The notes: generated by a model from the letters alone, not told the origin. Shown: positions 8,233 through 17,723, numbered from the stretch's first letter. The stretch is DNA of 64,000 bases from AC-49 sp963766605 (GCA_963766605.1 CAVYAT010000007.1:62001-126000), one strand, 5' to 3'. A program made the numbers and translations.

Positions 8233-9319
8233 AATGAGGTCGCGGCATCTGGCCGTGATCGGAGTTGTCGTGCTGGCAGTGGCGGCGTTCGCCGCCGCAG
8301 CGCTCGCCGCGTCGGGTGCCAACGTCAAGCAGGCCAAGAAGAACATCGCGCCGTACGTCGGGCATCCAAGCCCGTTCCCGGCGGTCACGCCGCTGGGCAA
8401 GAAGCTGCCGGCAGGCAAGAAGTTCGTGTACCTGCAGTGCGCCGCGCCGACCTGTGCGCTCGCCGGTAACGCCGTGAAGACCGCAGTCGCGGCGATCCGC
8501 GGGCAGCTGACGGTCGTTCCCGCCGGCTTCACGGCGCAGACCGCCCAGTCGGCGGCCGCCAGCGCGCTGGCGCTGAAGCCCGATGCCGTGATCGTTCCGG
8601 CGATCACCGGCTCGTTCTTCAGCGGCGGTCTGAAGAAGCTGAGCGCTGCGGGCATCAAGGTCGTGTCGATCGGCGTCGACAACGCCAAGTCCTACGGCGT
8701 GAACTTCGCGCTCGGCGACGTCGCCACCACCACCCGCGCCGGCCGGTTGCTGGCCGACTGGGTCGTCGCCACCAAGGGCGCGAAGGCCAACGTCGTCTAC
8801 TACGGGGCGCCCGAGCTCGACTTCTCGAAGTTCGCGCAGGCCGCGTTCGTGGGTGAGATGAAGAAGCAGTGCCCGAGCTGCAAGGTGCGCACCTCGTCGA
8901 TCTCGGTCCTGACGATCGGCTCGACCGCGCCGACCACGGTCGTCAACGACCTGCACTCCCATCCGGACACCAACACGGCGATCTTCTCGACGCTCGATGC
9001 GGCGATCGGCCTCCCGCCCGCGCTCAAGACGGCCGGGCTCTCGGTGACGACCAACGGACTGGCCCCGGGGCCGGTGACGCTGTCCTACATCAAGCAGCAC
9101 CAGCTCACGGGCGGCTTCGGTCTCGACCTGCTGGCCGGTGCGTGGCAGGCCGTCGATATCTCTGCGCGCCTGATCCTCGGCGAGAAGGTTCCGCCGGGCG
9201 AGGCCAGCGGCGACTACGAGTTCATCGGGCCCGCGCAGATCAAGGGCGACATCAGCGGGGGCTGGACCGGCTACCCGGACTACCAGAAGCGATTCAAGAA
9301 GCTGTGGCACGTCGGCTGA
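8219..9319 (+). CDS. Sugar-type (ribose-like) ABC transporter substrate-binding protein
   Basis: 366 aa, exported periplasmic-binding-like I fold. A signal peptide (residues about 8-38) is followed by the two-lobe domain; segments such as ALKPDAVIVPAITG and TTNGLAPGP match the class. Start ATG at 8219 is preceded by GGAGAAAGGA; a TTG at 8180 would add 13 residues with no ribosome-binding site. No lipobox cysteine is obvious. It is followed by the matching ATPase and permease genes. The family name says sugar, but members also import other small compounds, and its place among aromatic-degradation genes suggests an aromatic or phenolic ligand (inference). Confidence 0.88.
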   Translation: MVASRMRSRHLAVIGVVVLAVAAFAAAALAASGANVKQAKKNIAPYVGHPSPFPAVTPLGKKLPAGKKFVYLQCAAPTCALAGNAVKTAVAAIRGQLTVVPAGFTAQTAQSAAASALALKPDAVIVPAITGSFFSGGLKKLSAAGIKVVSIGVDNAKSYGVNFALGDVATTTRAGRLLADWVVATKGAKANVVYYGAPELDFSKFAQAAFVGEMKKQCPSCKVRTSSISVLTIGSTAPTTVVNDLHSHPDTNTAIFSTLDAAIGLPPALKTAGLSVTTNGLAPGPVTLSYIKQHQLTGGFGLDLLAGAWQAVDISARLILGEKVPPGEASGDYEFIGPAQIKGDISGGWTGYPDYQKRFKKLWHVG

Positions 9320-9323
9320 GACG

Positions 9324-10835
9324 ATGACCACCGTGTCCGGTCCACTACTGCGCGTCGAGCACCTGAGCAAGACGTTCCCAGGGGTCAAGGCCCTGGACGA
9401 CATCTCGCTGCGGGTCGATCCCGGCGAGATCGTGGCAGTGGTCGGGCACAACGGGTCGGGGAAGTCGACGCTCGTCAAGGTTCTGGCGGGCGTCCACTCC
9501 CCCGATCCCGGGGCACAGATCGACGTGCCCAACGAGCTGCACGTCGTTCACCAGGACCTTGGCCTCGTCGACATGCTGACGACGGTCGAGAACCTGGGGC
9601 TCGGGCGGGCCGGTCTCGGACACGATCTGCGGCCGATCCATCAGGGCGCCGAGCGCCGCCACGCGTATGAGCTGATCGCCCGCTTCGGACATCCGTTCCC
9701 GGTCACGATCCCGGTCGCGGCGCTGTCGCAGGCCGAACGGGCGATCGTCGCGATCGCCCGCGCGCTGGATGGCTGGACGCGGCCCGACAACGTGCTCGTC
9801 CTCGATGAGCCGACGACGGCATTTCACGACGACGAGGTCAAGCGCCTGTTCGAGGCGGTCCGGCGGATCGCCGCCGACGGCGCCGGCGTTGTCTTCATCT
9901 CGCATCGGCTGGACGAGGTGCTGGGGCTCGCCGACCGGGTCGTCGTCCTACGCGACGGGTTGGTGGTCGCCGACGAGCCGTGCGAGAACCTCGACCACGA
10001 GCGGATGGTGGAGCTGATCGCCGGCGCCGCGGTGGCGGCGATCGAGCTCGAGTCCAGTGTGCGCGACGAGGCGCCGGTGCTCGCGGTCAGCCGCCTGAGC
10101 GGAGGCTCGGTCCGCGACGTGACGTTCGGGCTGGCGCCGGGCGAGATCCTCGGGGTCAGCGGTTTGCTCGGCTCGGGCCGCGAGCAGATCTGCGGGCTGC
10201 TGTTCGGCGCCCGGCCGCGCACCGCCGGCACGGTTGCGCTCGCCGGACATATCGTGCGGGCCGGCGACATGGCGGCCGCGATCGAGGCCGGCTTCGGCTA
10301 CGTCCCGCCCGACCGCCGCCGCGGCGGCGCCGTCATGACGATGTCGGTTCGCGAGAATCTGACGCTGCCGATGATGGCGCCGTTGCGCCGCCGCTTCGGC
10401 TCGATCGACACCCGGGCCGAGCAGCAGGAGACGCATCGCTGGACGCGCGCCGTCGCGCTGCGCCGCGCTGACCCGGAGGGTCCGGTCCAGCTGCTGAGCG
10501 GCGGTAACCAGCAGAAGATCGTGCTCGCGAAGTGGCTGCGCACGGAGCCGCGCGTGCTGCTGCTCGACGAGCCGACCCAGGGCGTCGACGTCGGCGCCAA
10601 GGCGGCGATCTACGAGTTGATCGCCGGCGCGGCGCGGGCCGGCACCGCCGTCCTGGTCTGCTCGTCGGACCCCGAGGAGCTGGTCACGTTGTGCGATCGG
10701 GTGCTCGTCATGCAGGGCGGCCATGTCGCCGCCGACGTGCCACGTGAAGACCTGACGGAAGCGCGACTGGTGCGCGCGGAGTTGGCGCTGGACGGTGGGC
10801 CGTCGCCCGCCCGAGAGGAGATCCCCCATGACTGA
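9324..10835 (+). CDS. ABC transporter ATPase with two nucleotide-binding domains (RbsA/MglA type)
   Basis: 503 aa. The first domain has Walker A GHNGSGKST, a degenerate signature (ALSQAERAIVAIARAL) and Walker B VLVLDEPTTAF. The second has a degenerate Walker A (GLLGSGREQ), a good signature LLSGGNQQKIVLAKWL and Walker B VLLLDEPTQGVD. This division of labour between the halves is normal for RbsA-like proteins. The gene starts 4 bases after the binding-protein gene and overlaps the permease by 8 bases, so the three are translationally coupled. It powers import of the solute bound by the 8219-9319 protein. Confidence 0.93.
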   Translation: MTTVSGPLLRVEHLSKTFPGVKALDDISLRVDPGEIVAVVGHNGSGKSTLVKVLAGVHSPDPGAQIDVPNELHVVHQDLGLVDMLTTVENLGLGRAGLGHDLRPIHQGAERRHAYELIARFGHPFPVTIPVAALSQAERAIVAIARALDGWTRPDNVLVLDEPTTAFHDDEVKRLFEAVRRIAADGAGVVFISHRLDEVLGLADRVVVLRDGLVVADEPCENLDHERMVELIAGAAVAAIELESSVRDEAPVLAVSRLSGGSVRDVTFGLAPGEILGVSGLLGSGREQICGLLFGARPRTAGTVALAGHIVRAGDMAAAIEAGFGYVPPDRRRGGAVMTMSVRENLTLPMMAPLRRRFGSIDTRAEQQETHRWTRAVALRRADPEGPVQLLSGGNQQKIVLAKWLRTEPRVLLLDEPTQGVDVGAKAAIYELIAGAARAGTAVLVCSSDPEELVTLCDRVLVMQGGHVAADVPREDLTEARLVRAELALDGGPSPAREEIPHD

Positions 10836-11910
10836 AACCCGTTCCGAGCCGGCCGCGGCCCCAGCGCCCGTGCCCGAAGACGTCTTCGTCCCGCCGCCTC
10901 GCAGCGTGCGCGTGCGCCGCGCGCTGTCGTTCCGGAACATCAGCGCGATCTACATCTTCATCGCGATGTTCATCGTGTTCTCGATCTGGGTGCCGGACAC
11001 GTTCCTGACGGCCGGGACGTGGCGATCGCTCCTGTCCAGCAACGCGATCACGTGCATCGTCGCGATCGGGCTCGGTGTGCCGCTCGCTGCCGGCGTCTTC
11101 GACCTCGCGGTCGGCACCGAGGTCGGCCTCGGAGCGGTGCTCGTCGCGTGGCTTCTGGCCATGAAGCACACCTCGGTCCCGGTCGCGATCGTGCTGACGC
11201 TCGGCGCGGGCGCGCTGCTGGGTGTCGTGATCTGGGGGCTGATCGTCCGCGTCCGGATCCCGTCGTTCATCGCGACGCTCGGCATCAGCTCGATCCTGCT
11301 GGCGCTGATCGCGTGGATATCCAACAGCCAGCAGATCCTCAACCTGCCGAGCTCGTTCCAGAAGATCGCGACCAACGACCTGTTCGGGATCGCCTACCCG
11401 GTCTACTTCATGCTCGTCGTCGCCGTGATCGTCTGGTACGTGCTCGACCGCACGCCGATCGGCCGCCGCATCTACGCGACCGGCGGCAACATCGAGGCGG
11501 CGGCGCTGGCCGGCGTGCGCACGTCGCGCATCGTCCTGTTCGCGACGATGACGTGCGGCGTGATCAGCGCGCTGGCCGGCCTCCTCGAGAGCGCGCAGCT
11601 GGGGACGGGCGATCCGACGATCGGCCCGGGCTACCTGCTCCCGGCCTTCGCGGCGGTCAGCCTCGGCTCGACGCAGTTCCGCGGCGGGCGGATCAACGTC
11701 TGGGGAACCGTGCTCGCCGCCTACGTGCTGGCGGTCGGCGTCACCGGCCTACAGCTCGCCGGCGCGCCGATCTGGATCCCGAACCTCTTCAACGGCGCGG
11801 CCCTGCTGCTCGCCGTCGGCATGGCGCAGTTCCAGCGCACCCCGCATGGGCGCATGGCGGCGATCCGCCGGCTGCTGCGCCGAACGCAGACAACCGAAAG
11901 GCACGCATGA
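10828..11910 (+). CDS. ABC transporter permease (RbsC/BPD_transp_2 family)
   Basis: 360 aa inner-membrane permease with about eight to ten hydrophobic helices after a Pro/Ala-rich cytosolic N-terminus of about 30 residues. The conserved cytoplasmic EAA-like loop of the family appears as TGGNIEAAALAGV. ATG 10828 is preceded by GAGGAG. The stop overlaps the next start as ATGA, so it is coupled to the FAH gene. Only one permease gene is present, so the channel would be a homodimer as in ribose importers. Confidence 0.92.
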   Translation: MTETRSEPAAAPAPVPEDVFVPPPRSVRVRRALSFRNISAIYIFIAMFIVFSIWVPDTFLTAGTWRSLLSSNAITCIVAIGLGVPLAAGVFDLAVGTEVGLGAVLVAWLLAMKHTSVPVAIVLTLGAGALLGVVIWGLIVRVRIPSFIATLGISSILLALIAWISNSQQILNLPSSFQKIATNDLFGIAYPVYFMLVVAVIVWYVLDRTPIGRRIYATGGNIEAAALAGVRTSRIVLFATMTCGVISALAGLLESAQLGTGDPTIGPGYLLPAFAAVSLGSTQFRGGRINVWGTVLAAYVLAVGVTGLQLAGAPIWIPNLFNGAALLLAVGMAQFQRTPHGRMAAIRRLLRRTQTTERHA

Positions 11911-12809
11911 GGCTGGTCACGTTCACGACCGATGGAGCGGCGGGGATGCGCTGCGGAATCGAGACCGAAGGCGGGATCGCCGACGCCTCGGTCGTCGCCG
12001 CGCTCGCGGGGCTCGACGAGAAGGCCGCGCGCACGACACGCGCGGTGCTCGAGCTATCGGACTCCGACCGGGCGACGCTCGATCGCACCGCCGGTGAGCA
12101 GACGGCGGCGCTACGTGAGCGCGGCGCTCTGCACGAGGCCGCCCATGTGCGCCTCGGCCCGCCGGTGCCCGACCCACAGAAGATCGTGTGTCTGGGTCTC
12201 AACTACCGCGATCATGCGGCGGAGGCCGGCCTCGACGCGCCGGCGGTGCCGATGTTCTTCGCGAAGTACCCCAACTCGCTCGTCGGCCCGGCCGACGACA
12301 TCGTGCCGCCGCTGACGACCAACGCCGTCGACTACGAGGCCGAGCTCGCGATCGTGATCGGCCGCCGCGCGCGCAATGTCGACGCCGCCGACGCGCTGAG
12401 CCACGTCGGGGGCGTGATGGCGTTCAACGACGTCTCGGCGCGCGACCTCCAGCTCGCCAACAACCTATGGACCGGCGGCAAGGCGATCGACACATTCGGC
12501 CCCTGCGGCCCCGCACTGGTGACGCTCGACGCGATCGGCGACCTCCAGAACCTCGGCCTGCGTACGCGCGTCAACGGCGAGACCGTGCAGGACGGCAGCA
12601 CGTCGCAGATGATCTTCGGGGTGGCGGAGACGATTGCGTTCCTGTCGCAGATCATGACCTTGGAGCCCGGCGACATCATCGCCACCGGAACGCCGGCCGG
12701 TGTCGGCGGCTCACGCACCCCACCCCTGTTCCTCAAGACGGGCGACGTCGTCGAGGTCGAGGTCGACGGGGTCGGGACGCTTCGCAACCCGGTCGCCCCC
12801 GCGGCCTGA
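11907..12809 (+). CDS. Fumarylacetoacetate hydrolase (FAH) family protein 1
   Basis: 300 aa. FAH-fold enzyme that hydrolyses, hydrates or decarboxylates ring-cleavage products. The catalytic core begins near residue 95 (LGLNYRDHAAEAG). Metal ligands are in DYEAELAIVIG (two Glu) and FNDVSARDLQ (Asp). The ATG overlaps the permease stop. The next genes encode an extradiol-type VOC protein, a flavin hydroxylase and an alpha/beta hydrolase, the expected partners in a meta-cleavage pathway, so a 2-hydroxypentadienoate hydratase/decarboxylase-like or acylpyruvase role is likely. It is paralogous to the FAH gene at 22750-23613. Confidence 0.88.
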   Translation: MRLVTFTTDGAAGMRCGIETEGGIADASVVAALAGLDEKAARTTRAVLELSDSDRATLDRTAGEQTAALRERGALHEAAHVRLGPPVPDPQKIVCLGLNYRDHAAEAGLDAPAVPMFFAKYPNSLVGPADDIVPPLTTNAVDYEAELAIVIGRRARNVDAADALSHVGGVMAFNDVSARDLQLANNLWTGGKAIDTFGPCGPALVTLDAIGDLQNLGLRTRVNGETVQDGSTSQMIFGVAETIAFLSQIMTLEPGDIIATGTPAGVGGSRTPPLFLKTGDVVEVEVDGVGTLRNPVAPAA

Positions 12810-12819
12810 GAGGAGAGAC

Positions 12820-13401
12820 ATGTCCGCTGCACCTGTACTGCATCACGTCACGTTCAAGACGACCCGCCTCCAGGAGATGATCGACTGGTACTCGCTCGTC
12901 GTCGGCGCGAAGGTCAATCATCAGTTCGCCGGCGGGGCGTGGCTGACCAACGACGCCGCCAACCACCGCGTGGCGATGCTGGCCGTGCCCGGCCTCAGCG
13001 ACGACCCCGACAAGGTCAGCCACACCGGAATGCATCACAGCGCCTACGAGTACCCGTCGATGGGCGACCTGCTCGACAACTACGTGCGCCTGCGCGACGC
13101 GGGGATCCTGCCCCACGGCTGCCTGGACCACGGGATGACGATGTCGTTCTACTACCTCGATCCCGACGGAAACTCGGTCGAGCTCCAGTTCGACGAGTTC
13201 GGCGACTGGAGCAAGTCGACCGAGTGGATGACCACGTCGCCGCAGTTCGACGCCGACCCGATCGGGACACCGGTCGATCCCGAGCAGGTCGTCGCCGCGC
13301 GCGACGCGGGCGCGACGCCGCAGGAGATCCACGAACGCGCGTACGGTGGCGAGTTCATGCCCGACGGACCCCTCGACCTGCGGCTGCCCGCGCCGGAGTG
13401 A
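12820..13401 (+). CDS. VOC-family protein, one-domain extradiol-dioxygenase-like (1)
   Basis: 193 aa. Vicinal-oxygen-chelate fold; the sequence resembles biphenyl-2,3-diol 1,2-dioxygenase-like proteins. Likely metal ligands are His in LHHVTFKTTR, His in GMHHSAYEY, and Glu in NSVELQFDEF, the His-His-Glu set of type I extradiol dioxygenases; the DHGMTMSFYYLDPDGN segment precedes the Glu. GAGGAG lies before ATG 12820, and the stop overlaps the next ATG (TGATG). Its close relative is encoded at 23689-24288. The setting (hydroxylase, C-C hydrolase, FAH) supports ring cleavage of a catechol; length is shorter than two-domain BphC enzymes. Confidence 0.85.
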   Translation: MSAAPVLHHVTFKTTRLQEMIDWYSLVVGAKVNHQFAGGAWLTNDAANHRVAMLAVPGLSDDPDKVSHTGMHHSAYEYPSMGDLLDNYVRLRDAGILPHGCLDHGMTMSFYYLDPDGNSVELQFDEFGDWSKSTEWMTTSPQFDADPIGTPVDPEQVVAARDAGATPQEIHERAYGGEFMPDGPLDLRLPAPE

Positions 13402-14969
13402 TGGCGCTCCCGGCGCGGACCCAGGTCGTGATCGCCGGCGGCGGCCCCGTTGGGCTCGCCACGGCGATCGAGCTCGGTCAGCGCGGCATCGAGACGCTGG
13501 TCGTCGAGCCGCGGGCGACCGTGTCGCACGCTCGCCCGCGGTGCAAGACCGTCAACGTGCGCTCGATGGAGCATCTGCGCCGCTGGGGCATCGCGCAGCG
13601 GCTGCGCGACGCAGCGCCGCTCAAGCCGGAGTGGTCGCAGGACGTCGTGTTCTGCACGTCGCTCACTGGCCATGTGCTGTCGCGTTTCCACGGCTGCTTC
13701 GGGCTCGTTCCCGACGGCGATCGCTTCGCCGAGCTCGGCCAGCAGGCGCCGCAGTTCGTGCTCGAGGAGCTGCTGCGCGACGTCGTCGGCGAGCTTCCGG
13801 CGTGCACCCTGGCCTTCGGCACCCGGGTGACGGGGGTCGACCAGGACGACGCCGAGGTACGCGTCACCGTCCGCGACGAGGCCGGGGCAGAGCATGTCGT
13901 CGCCGCCGACTACGCGCTGGGCTGCGACGGGCCGCGCAGCGCGGTGCGCGAGGCGATCGGCTCGAGCTACGTGGGCGAGGTCGCCCTGCGGCCGAATTTC
14001 GGCATCGTCTTCCGCGCCCCCGACCTGTGGGATCGCGTGCGCCACGGTCGGGCCCTGCACTACTGGGTCGTCAACCGTCTCTCGCCGGGCCTGATGGGGC
14101 CGCTCGACCTCGACGGGACGTGGTGGGCGGGGGTCGTCGGCGTCGACCGCGAGACCGGCGAGCGCGAGGCCGAGAATCTGATCGCCGGGCTCGTCGGCGA
14201 GCGCGTCGACGTCGAGATCACCTCGACCGACCCGTGGACGGCGCACATGCAGCTCGTCGACCGGATGCGCGTCGGGCGCGTGTTCCTGGCCGGCGACGCC
14301 GCGCATCTCAACCCGCCGTTCGGCGGCCACGGGCTCAATACCGGGCTCGGCGACGCGGTCGACCTCGGCTGGAAGCTCGCCGCGGTGCTCGACGGCTGGG
14401 CCGACGAGGCGCTGTTGGACAGCTACGAGGCCGAGCGCCGCCCTGTCGCCGCACGCGTGATCACCGAAGCCGAGGCGAACAACAGTGTGCTGCCGACCGA
14501 GCTGCTGGCCGACGACATCGATCTCGACACGCCGGCCGGCGACTCCGCCCGGCGTTTGGCCGACGCGCGCGTCCAGGAGACCAAGGACGTCGAGTTTCAC
14601 TCGCTCGACCTGGTCCTCGGGCCCGTTCTCGCGGCGGCACAGGTCGGGGCGCGCCTGCCTCACGCGTGGCTGGAGCCCGGCCGTTCGATGTTCGATGAGC
14701 TGGGACCGAATCTGACGCTGCTCGCGCTGGCCGGCGACGACTCCGTGCTCGACGCCTTCGCCGCCGAGGCGGCGGCCCGCGCCGTGCCACTTCGCGTCGC
14801 AGACGTGCGTGATCGCGGGCTGGGCGAGCGCTACGGCGCTGCGCTCGTGCTCGTGCGCCCCGACCAGCACGTCGCGTGGTGCGGCGACAGCGCCGCCGAT
14901 CCCGGCGCGGTGCTCGATGCCGCGCGCGGGGCAAGCCCCCTTCCGACCCCGACCTCAGGAGCAACATGA
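13401..14969 (+). CDS. FAD-dependent aromatic hydroxylase (PheA/TfdB/MhpA type)
   Basis: 522 aa class A flavoprotein monooxygenase that would add a hydroxyl group to a phenolic ring using NAD(P)H and O2. The N-terminal FAD loop reads VVIAGGGPVGLATAIELG. The second flavin motif is GRVFLAGDAAHLNPPFGGHG, and the middle DG motif is GCDGPRSAVRE. The C-terminal thioredoxin-like extension ends in YGAALVLVRPDQHVAW, as in phenol/MhpA-type hydroxylases. The start overlaps the VOC stop by one base and the stop overlaps the hydrolase start (ATGA). It probably makes the catechol that the VOC protein cleaves. Confidence 0.92.
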   Translation: MALPARTQVVIAGGGPVGLATAIELGQRGIETLVVEPRATVSHARPRCKTVNVRSMEHLRRWGIAQRLRDAAPLKPEWSQDVVFCTSLTGHVLSRFHGCFGLVPDGDRFAELGQQAPQFVLEELLRDVVGELPACTLAFGTRVTGVDQDDAEVRVTVRDEAGAEHVVAADYALGCDGPRSAVREAIGSSYVGEVALRPNFGIVFRAPDLWDRVRHGRALHYWVVNRLSPGLMGPLDLDGTWWAGVVGVDRETGEREAENLIAGLVGERVDVEITSTDPWTAHMQLVDRMRVGRVFLAGDAAHLNPPFGGHGLNTGLGDAVDLGWKLAAVLDGWADEALLDSYEAERRPVAARVITEAEANNSVLPTELLADDIDLDTPAGDSARRLADARVQETKDVEFHSLDLVLGPVLAAAQVGARLPHAWLEPGRSMFDELGPNLTLLALAGDDSVLDAFAAEAAARAVPLRVADVRDRGLGERYGAALVLVRPDQHVAWCGDSAADPGAVLDAARGASPLPTPTSGAT

Positions 14970-15766
14970 GCACCGACACGACGACCGACGGGATCCACGT
15001 CGCCCGGCTGGGCAGTGGGACGCCGGTCCTGCTGGTCCACGGCAGCGGCCAGGGCAATCCGCTCGGCGGCGCCCAGCACTGGGCGTGCCAGGCGCCGCTC
15101 GCCGAGCAGGGCTTCGAGCTGATCCTGCCCGACCGCCCCGGCCACGGCCAGAGCCCGACCCGCGGCCCCGAGGACCTCGAGCTCGACGCGGTCTGGGTCG
15201 CCGAGATGCTCGGCGACGGCGCCCACCTCGTCGGCCACTCCTACGGTGGGGCGATCGCGCTGGCCGCGGCCGGGTTGCGGCCGGACGCGGTGCGCTCGCT
15301 GACGCTCGTCGAGGCGCCGGTCTTCTCGGCCGCCGCCGAGGATCCCGACGCGCAGGATTTCGCCTCGCAGATCGCGGCCGCCGCCGCGATCGATGACCCG
15401 ATGGCCGCCGTCTTCGAGTTCACGAAGGTGGCCGGCATCCCGGTCGGCCTCGCCCGCCAGGCGCCGAGCATCGAGCAGCTGCGTGCGATGGGCGAGGGTT
15501 TCAAGACCATGCGCCCGCCGTACGAGTGGGAAGCGAGCGGCGCGATCGCGCGCGTGCGCGCCGCCGGCGTTCCGGCGCTGATCGTGACCGGCGGTTGGAG
15601 CCCCGGCTTCAAGGCGATCGGCGATGCGCTGGCGCAGCACCTTGACGGAGAGCATCTGGTGATCGACGCCGGTCACCACTTCCCGCACATGGTCGCCGAC
15701 GCCGACGGCAACCCGGTCGGCGCCGAGTTCACGGCCGCGCTCGGCGCGTTCCTCGCCGCGCACTGA
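14966..15766 (+). CDS. Alpha/beta hydrolase (1), likely meta-cleavage C-C hydrolase
   Basis: 266 aa. Oxyanion segment LLVHGSGQGNP, nucleophile elbow GHSYGGA (Ser) and a late His in DAGHHFPHM mark an active alpha/beta hydrolase. An AGGAG lies 6 bases before ATG 14966. It is strikingly close to the protein at 21983-22753 (shared AVWVAEMLGDG and LPDRPGH segments), showing that the two operons hold paralogous sets. Position after hydroxylase and extradiol-type protein suggests hydrolysis of a ring-cleavage product; an esterase role is the alternative. Confidence 0.87.
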   Translation: MSTDTTTDGIHVARLGSGTPVLLVHGSGQGNPLGGAQHWACQAPLAEQGFELILPDRPGHGQSPTRGPEDLELDAVWVAEMLGDGAHLVGHSYGGAIALAAAGLRPDAVRSLTLVEAPVFSAAAEDPDAQDFASQIAAAAAIDDPMAAVFEFTKVAGIPVGLARQAPSIEQLRAMGEGFKTMRPPYEWEASGAIARVRAAGVPALIVTGGWSPGFKAIGDALAQHLDGEHLVIDAGHHFPHMVADADGNPVGAEFTAALGAFLAAH

Positions 15767-15767
15767 C

Positions 15768-16913
15768 GTGCCGCCGCGGATCCTCACCACCCATGTCGGC
15801 AGCCTCCCGCGGCCCGACGACCTACTGGCGATGTACGTCGACGGCGCCGCGGCCGACGTACTCGCCGCCCGGCTTGCGACCGCAACCGCCGAGATCGTCG
15901 CCCGCCAGATCGAGACCGGCCTCGACATCGTCAACGACGGCGAGTTCGGCAAGCCGGTCGAGACGGTGCAGCCGGGCTACGGCCACGGCACCTGGGCGCT
16001 GTATGTGCGCGAACGCCTCGGCGGCTTCGAGTGGATCGAGGACGACGCGCCGCTCGGATTCAGCAAGGACCGCTCGGCATTCCCGTCGTTCTTCGGCGGC
16101 GCCGAGATCCGGCTGCCCGATTCGGAGGGGCGGATCAAGCAGTGGGCCGCCACCGGCCCGATCGCCTACACCGGCCACGACGTCGTCGCGCGCGACATCG
16201 CCAACCTCAAGGCGGCGCTGAACGGCCACGCGCCGGCCGGGGCGTTCCTGCCGGTCGCGTCGCCGAACTCGATCGCGACGCTGCTCCCCAACCGCCATTA
16301 CGGATCGATGGAGGACTACACCGCGGCGATCGCCGACGCGATGCGCGTCGAGTACAAGGCGATCGCCGACGCCGGCCTCACGGTCCAGATCGACGACCCG
16401 GCGCTCGTCGTGATGTGGGACTGGTGGTTCGCCGACCGCGCATTCTCTGAATGGCGGGCGCTCGCCCAGACCCACATCGAGATCCTCAACCACGCGCTCG
16501 CTGACGTCCCACCCGAGCAGGTGCGTTACCACCTGTGCTGGGGCAGCTGGCAGGGGCCGCACAGCTCCGATGTGCCGCTCGCCGACGCGCTCGACCTGAT
16601 CCTTCAGATCCGCGCCGGGGCGTACTCCTTCGAGGCCGCCAACCCGCGCCACGAGCACGAGTGGCGGCTGTGGCAGGACGCCGGGCTGCCTGACGGCAAG
16701 AAGCTGATCCCCGGGGTCGTCAGCCACAAGACGAGCGTGCTCGAGCACCCCGAGGTCGTCGCCGACCGCATCGCCCGCTACGCCGGCGCGGTCGGCGCCG
16801 AGAACGTCATCGCCTCGACCGACTGCGGGATGGGTGGCCGGATCGACGCCGAGCTGGCATGGGCCAAGATCGGCGCGCTCGTCGCCGGCGCGCGCATCGC
16901 GGGCGGGAACTGA
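15768..16913 (+). CDS. Cobalamin-independent methionine synthase-like (MetE C-domain) zinc methyltransferase 1
   Basis: 381 aa, matching only the C-terminal catalytic barrel of MetE (full MetE is about 750 aa). Zinc ligands are visible: His255 and Cys257 in YHLCWGSWQGPH, Glu in SFEAANPRHEHEW, and Cys353 in STDCGMGG. The N-terminal TTHVGSLPRP motif is typical of this group. GTG 15768 begins 1 base after the hydrolase stop, so it is the last gene of the operon. Stand-alone relatives are not true methionine synthases; some act on thiols or epoxides. In this catabolic setting it could move a methyl group from a methoxy-aromatic to a thiol or folate acceptor (speculative). Confidence 0.85.
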   Translation: MPPRILTTHVGSLPRPDDLLAMYVDGAAADVLAARLATATAEIVARQIETGLDIVNDGEFGKPVETVQPGYGHGTWALYVRERLGGFEWIEDDAPLGFSKDRSAFPSFFGGAEIRLPDSEGRIKQWAATGPIAYTGHDVVARDIANLKAALNGHAPAGAFLPVASPNSIATLLPNRHYGSMEDYTAAIADAMRVEYKAIADAGLTVQIDDPALVVMWDWWFADRAFSEWRALAQTHIEILNHALADVPPEQVRYHLCWGSWQGPHSSDVPLADALDLILQIRAGAYSFEAANPRHEHEWRLWQDAGLPDGKKLIPGVVSHKTSVLEHPEVVADRIARYAGAVGAENVIASTDCGMGGRIDAELAWAKIGALVAGARIAGGN

Positions 16914-17648
16914 CTAGTCCGCGCCGAGCACGGCGCGGAGCGTCGCACGAACCATCGCCGGCTCATGCTCGGGTGCGATCGCCATCAGCGCAGTCAGCGC
17001 CGTGCGTGCCAGGTGGCGCGCGAGCTCGGCCCCGGCCCGCGCCCCGTCGCGATCGTGACACGCGGCGACGATCGCCTCGTGCTCCGATATGCCGACCGAC
17101 ATCGCCCGCGGCTCGCTGGTGAGGTACACGCGGCGGTAGCGCTCGGAGAGATCCGACAGCTCCGACAGCAGCTGCGTGAGCCGCTGCCCGCCGCCGCGCG
17201 TCAGTTGCGCGTGGAAGACGCGATGGTGGCGCTCCCAATCGTCGACCTCGGCGAGCGTCGCGTGGGACGCCATCTCCCGCAGGCACTCGTCGAGGAACGC
17301 GTCGTCCTCGGCGGTCATGGTCAGGACGGTCAGACGGATGCCGAGCGTCTCGTTGGCGATCCGCACGGCATACAGCTCCTCGATGTCCTGGATCGAGAGC
17401 GCCGAGATCTGCACCCGGCGGTTCGCCTCGCCCTCGACCAGCCCCTCGCGCTGCAGCATTCGCAGCGCCTCACGCAGCGGCGTGCGGCTGACGCCGAGCT
17501 GGCGCGCGAGCTGGACCTGGGAGACCACACTGCCCGGCTCGAGTCGCAGATGCAGGATCGCCTCGCGCAACTGGTGGTATACGAGGTCGGCGCCCGTGCC
17601 GTTCTCGCGCGCGTCGTCGGTCTTGACCTCGGCGATGTCGGCCACCAC
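16914..17648 (-). CDS. GntR-family transcriptional regulator, FadR/FCD subfamily (GntR2)
   Basis: 244 aa; winged helix (LGVSRTPLREALRMLQREGLV) and FCD domain. It shares long identical runs with GntR1 (7459), indicating duplication. It starts at GTG 17648 (GTG 17645 is also possible). It is convergent with the MetE-like gene ending at 16913, with no gap, and divergent from the second MetE-like gene at 17774. The shared promoter region carries CTGCATACAG at 17682-17691. It likely regulates its neighbour and may cross-talk with GntR1 because the recognition helices are almost the same. Confidence 0.9.
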   Translation of the reverse strand: MVADIAEVKTDDARENGTGADLVYHQLREAILHLRLEPGSVVSQVQLARQLGVSRTPLREALRMLQREGLVEGEANRRVQISALSIQDIEELYAVRIANETLGIRLTVLTMTAEDDAFLDECLREMASHATLAEVDDWERHHRVFHAQLTRGGGQRLTQLLSELSDLSERYRRVYLTSEPRAMSVGISEHEAIVAACHDRDGARAGAELARHLARTALTALMAIAPEHEPAMVRATLRAVLGAD

Positions 17649-17679
17649 CCAATCCTAGAGCCGAGGGCGGGTGTGCGAA

Positions 17680-17723
17680 ATCTGCATACAGTTCTTGGCA
17701 GTGGCCCCGCCCGGCTATAGGAT
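17680..17723 (+). promoter_or_regulatory. GntR operator and sigma-A promoter for the second MetE-like gene
   Basis: CTGCATACAG (17682-17691) is followed 3 bases later by TTGGCA (17695-17700), a 17-base spacer, and TAGGAT (17718-17723), a good vegetative promoter toward 17774. The layout copies that at 7305-7348. The sequence AACGTCCCGATTCTG (17746-17760) downstream resembles one arm of the hairpin at 6184. Confidence 0.65.
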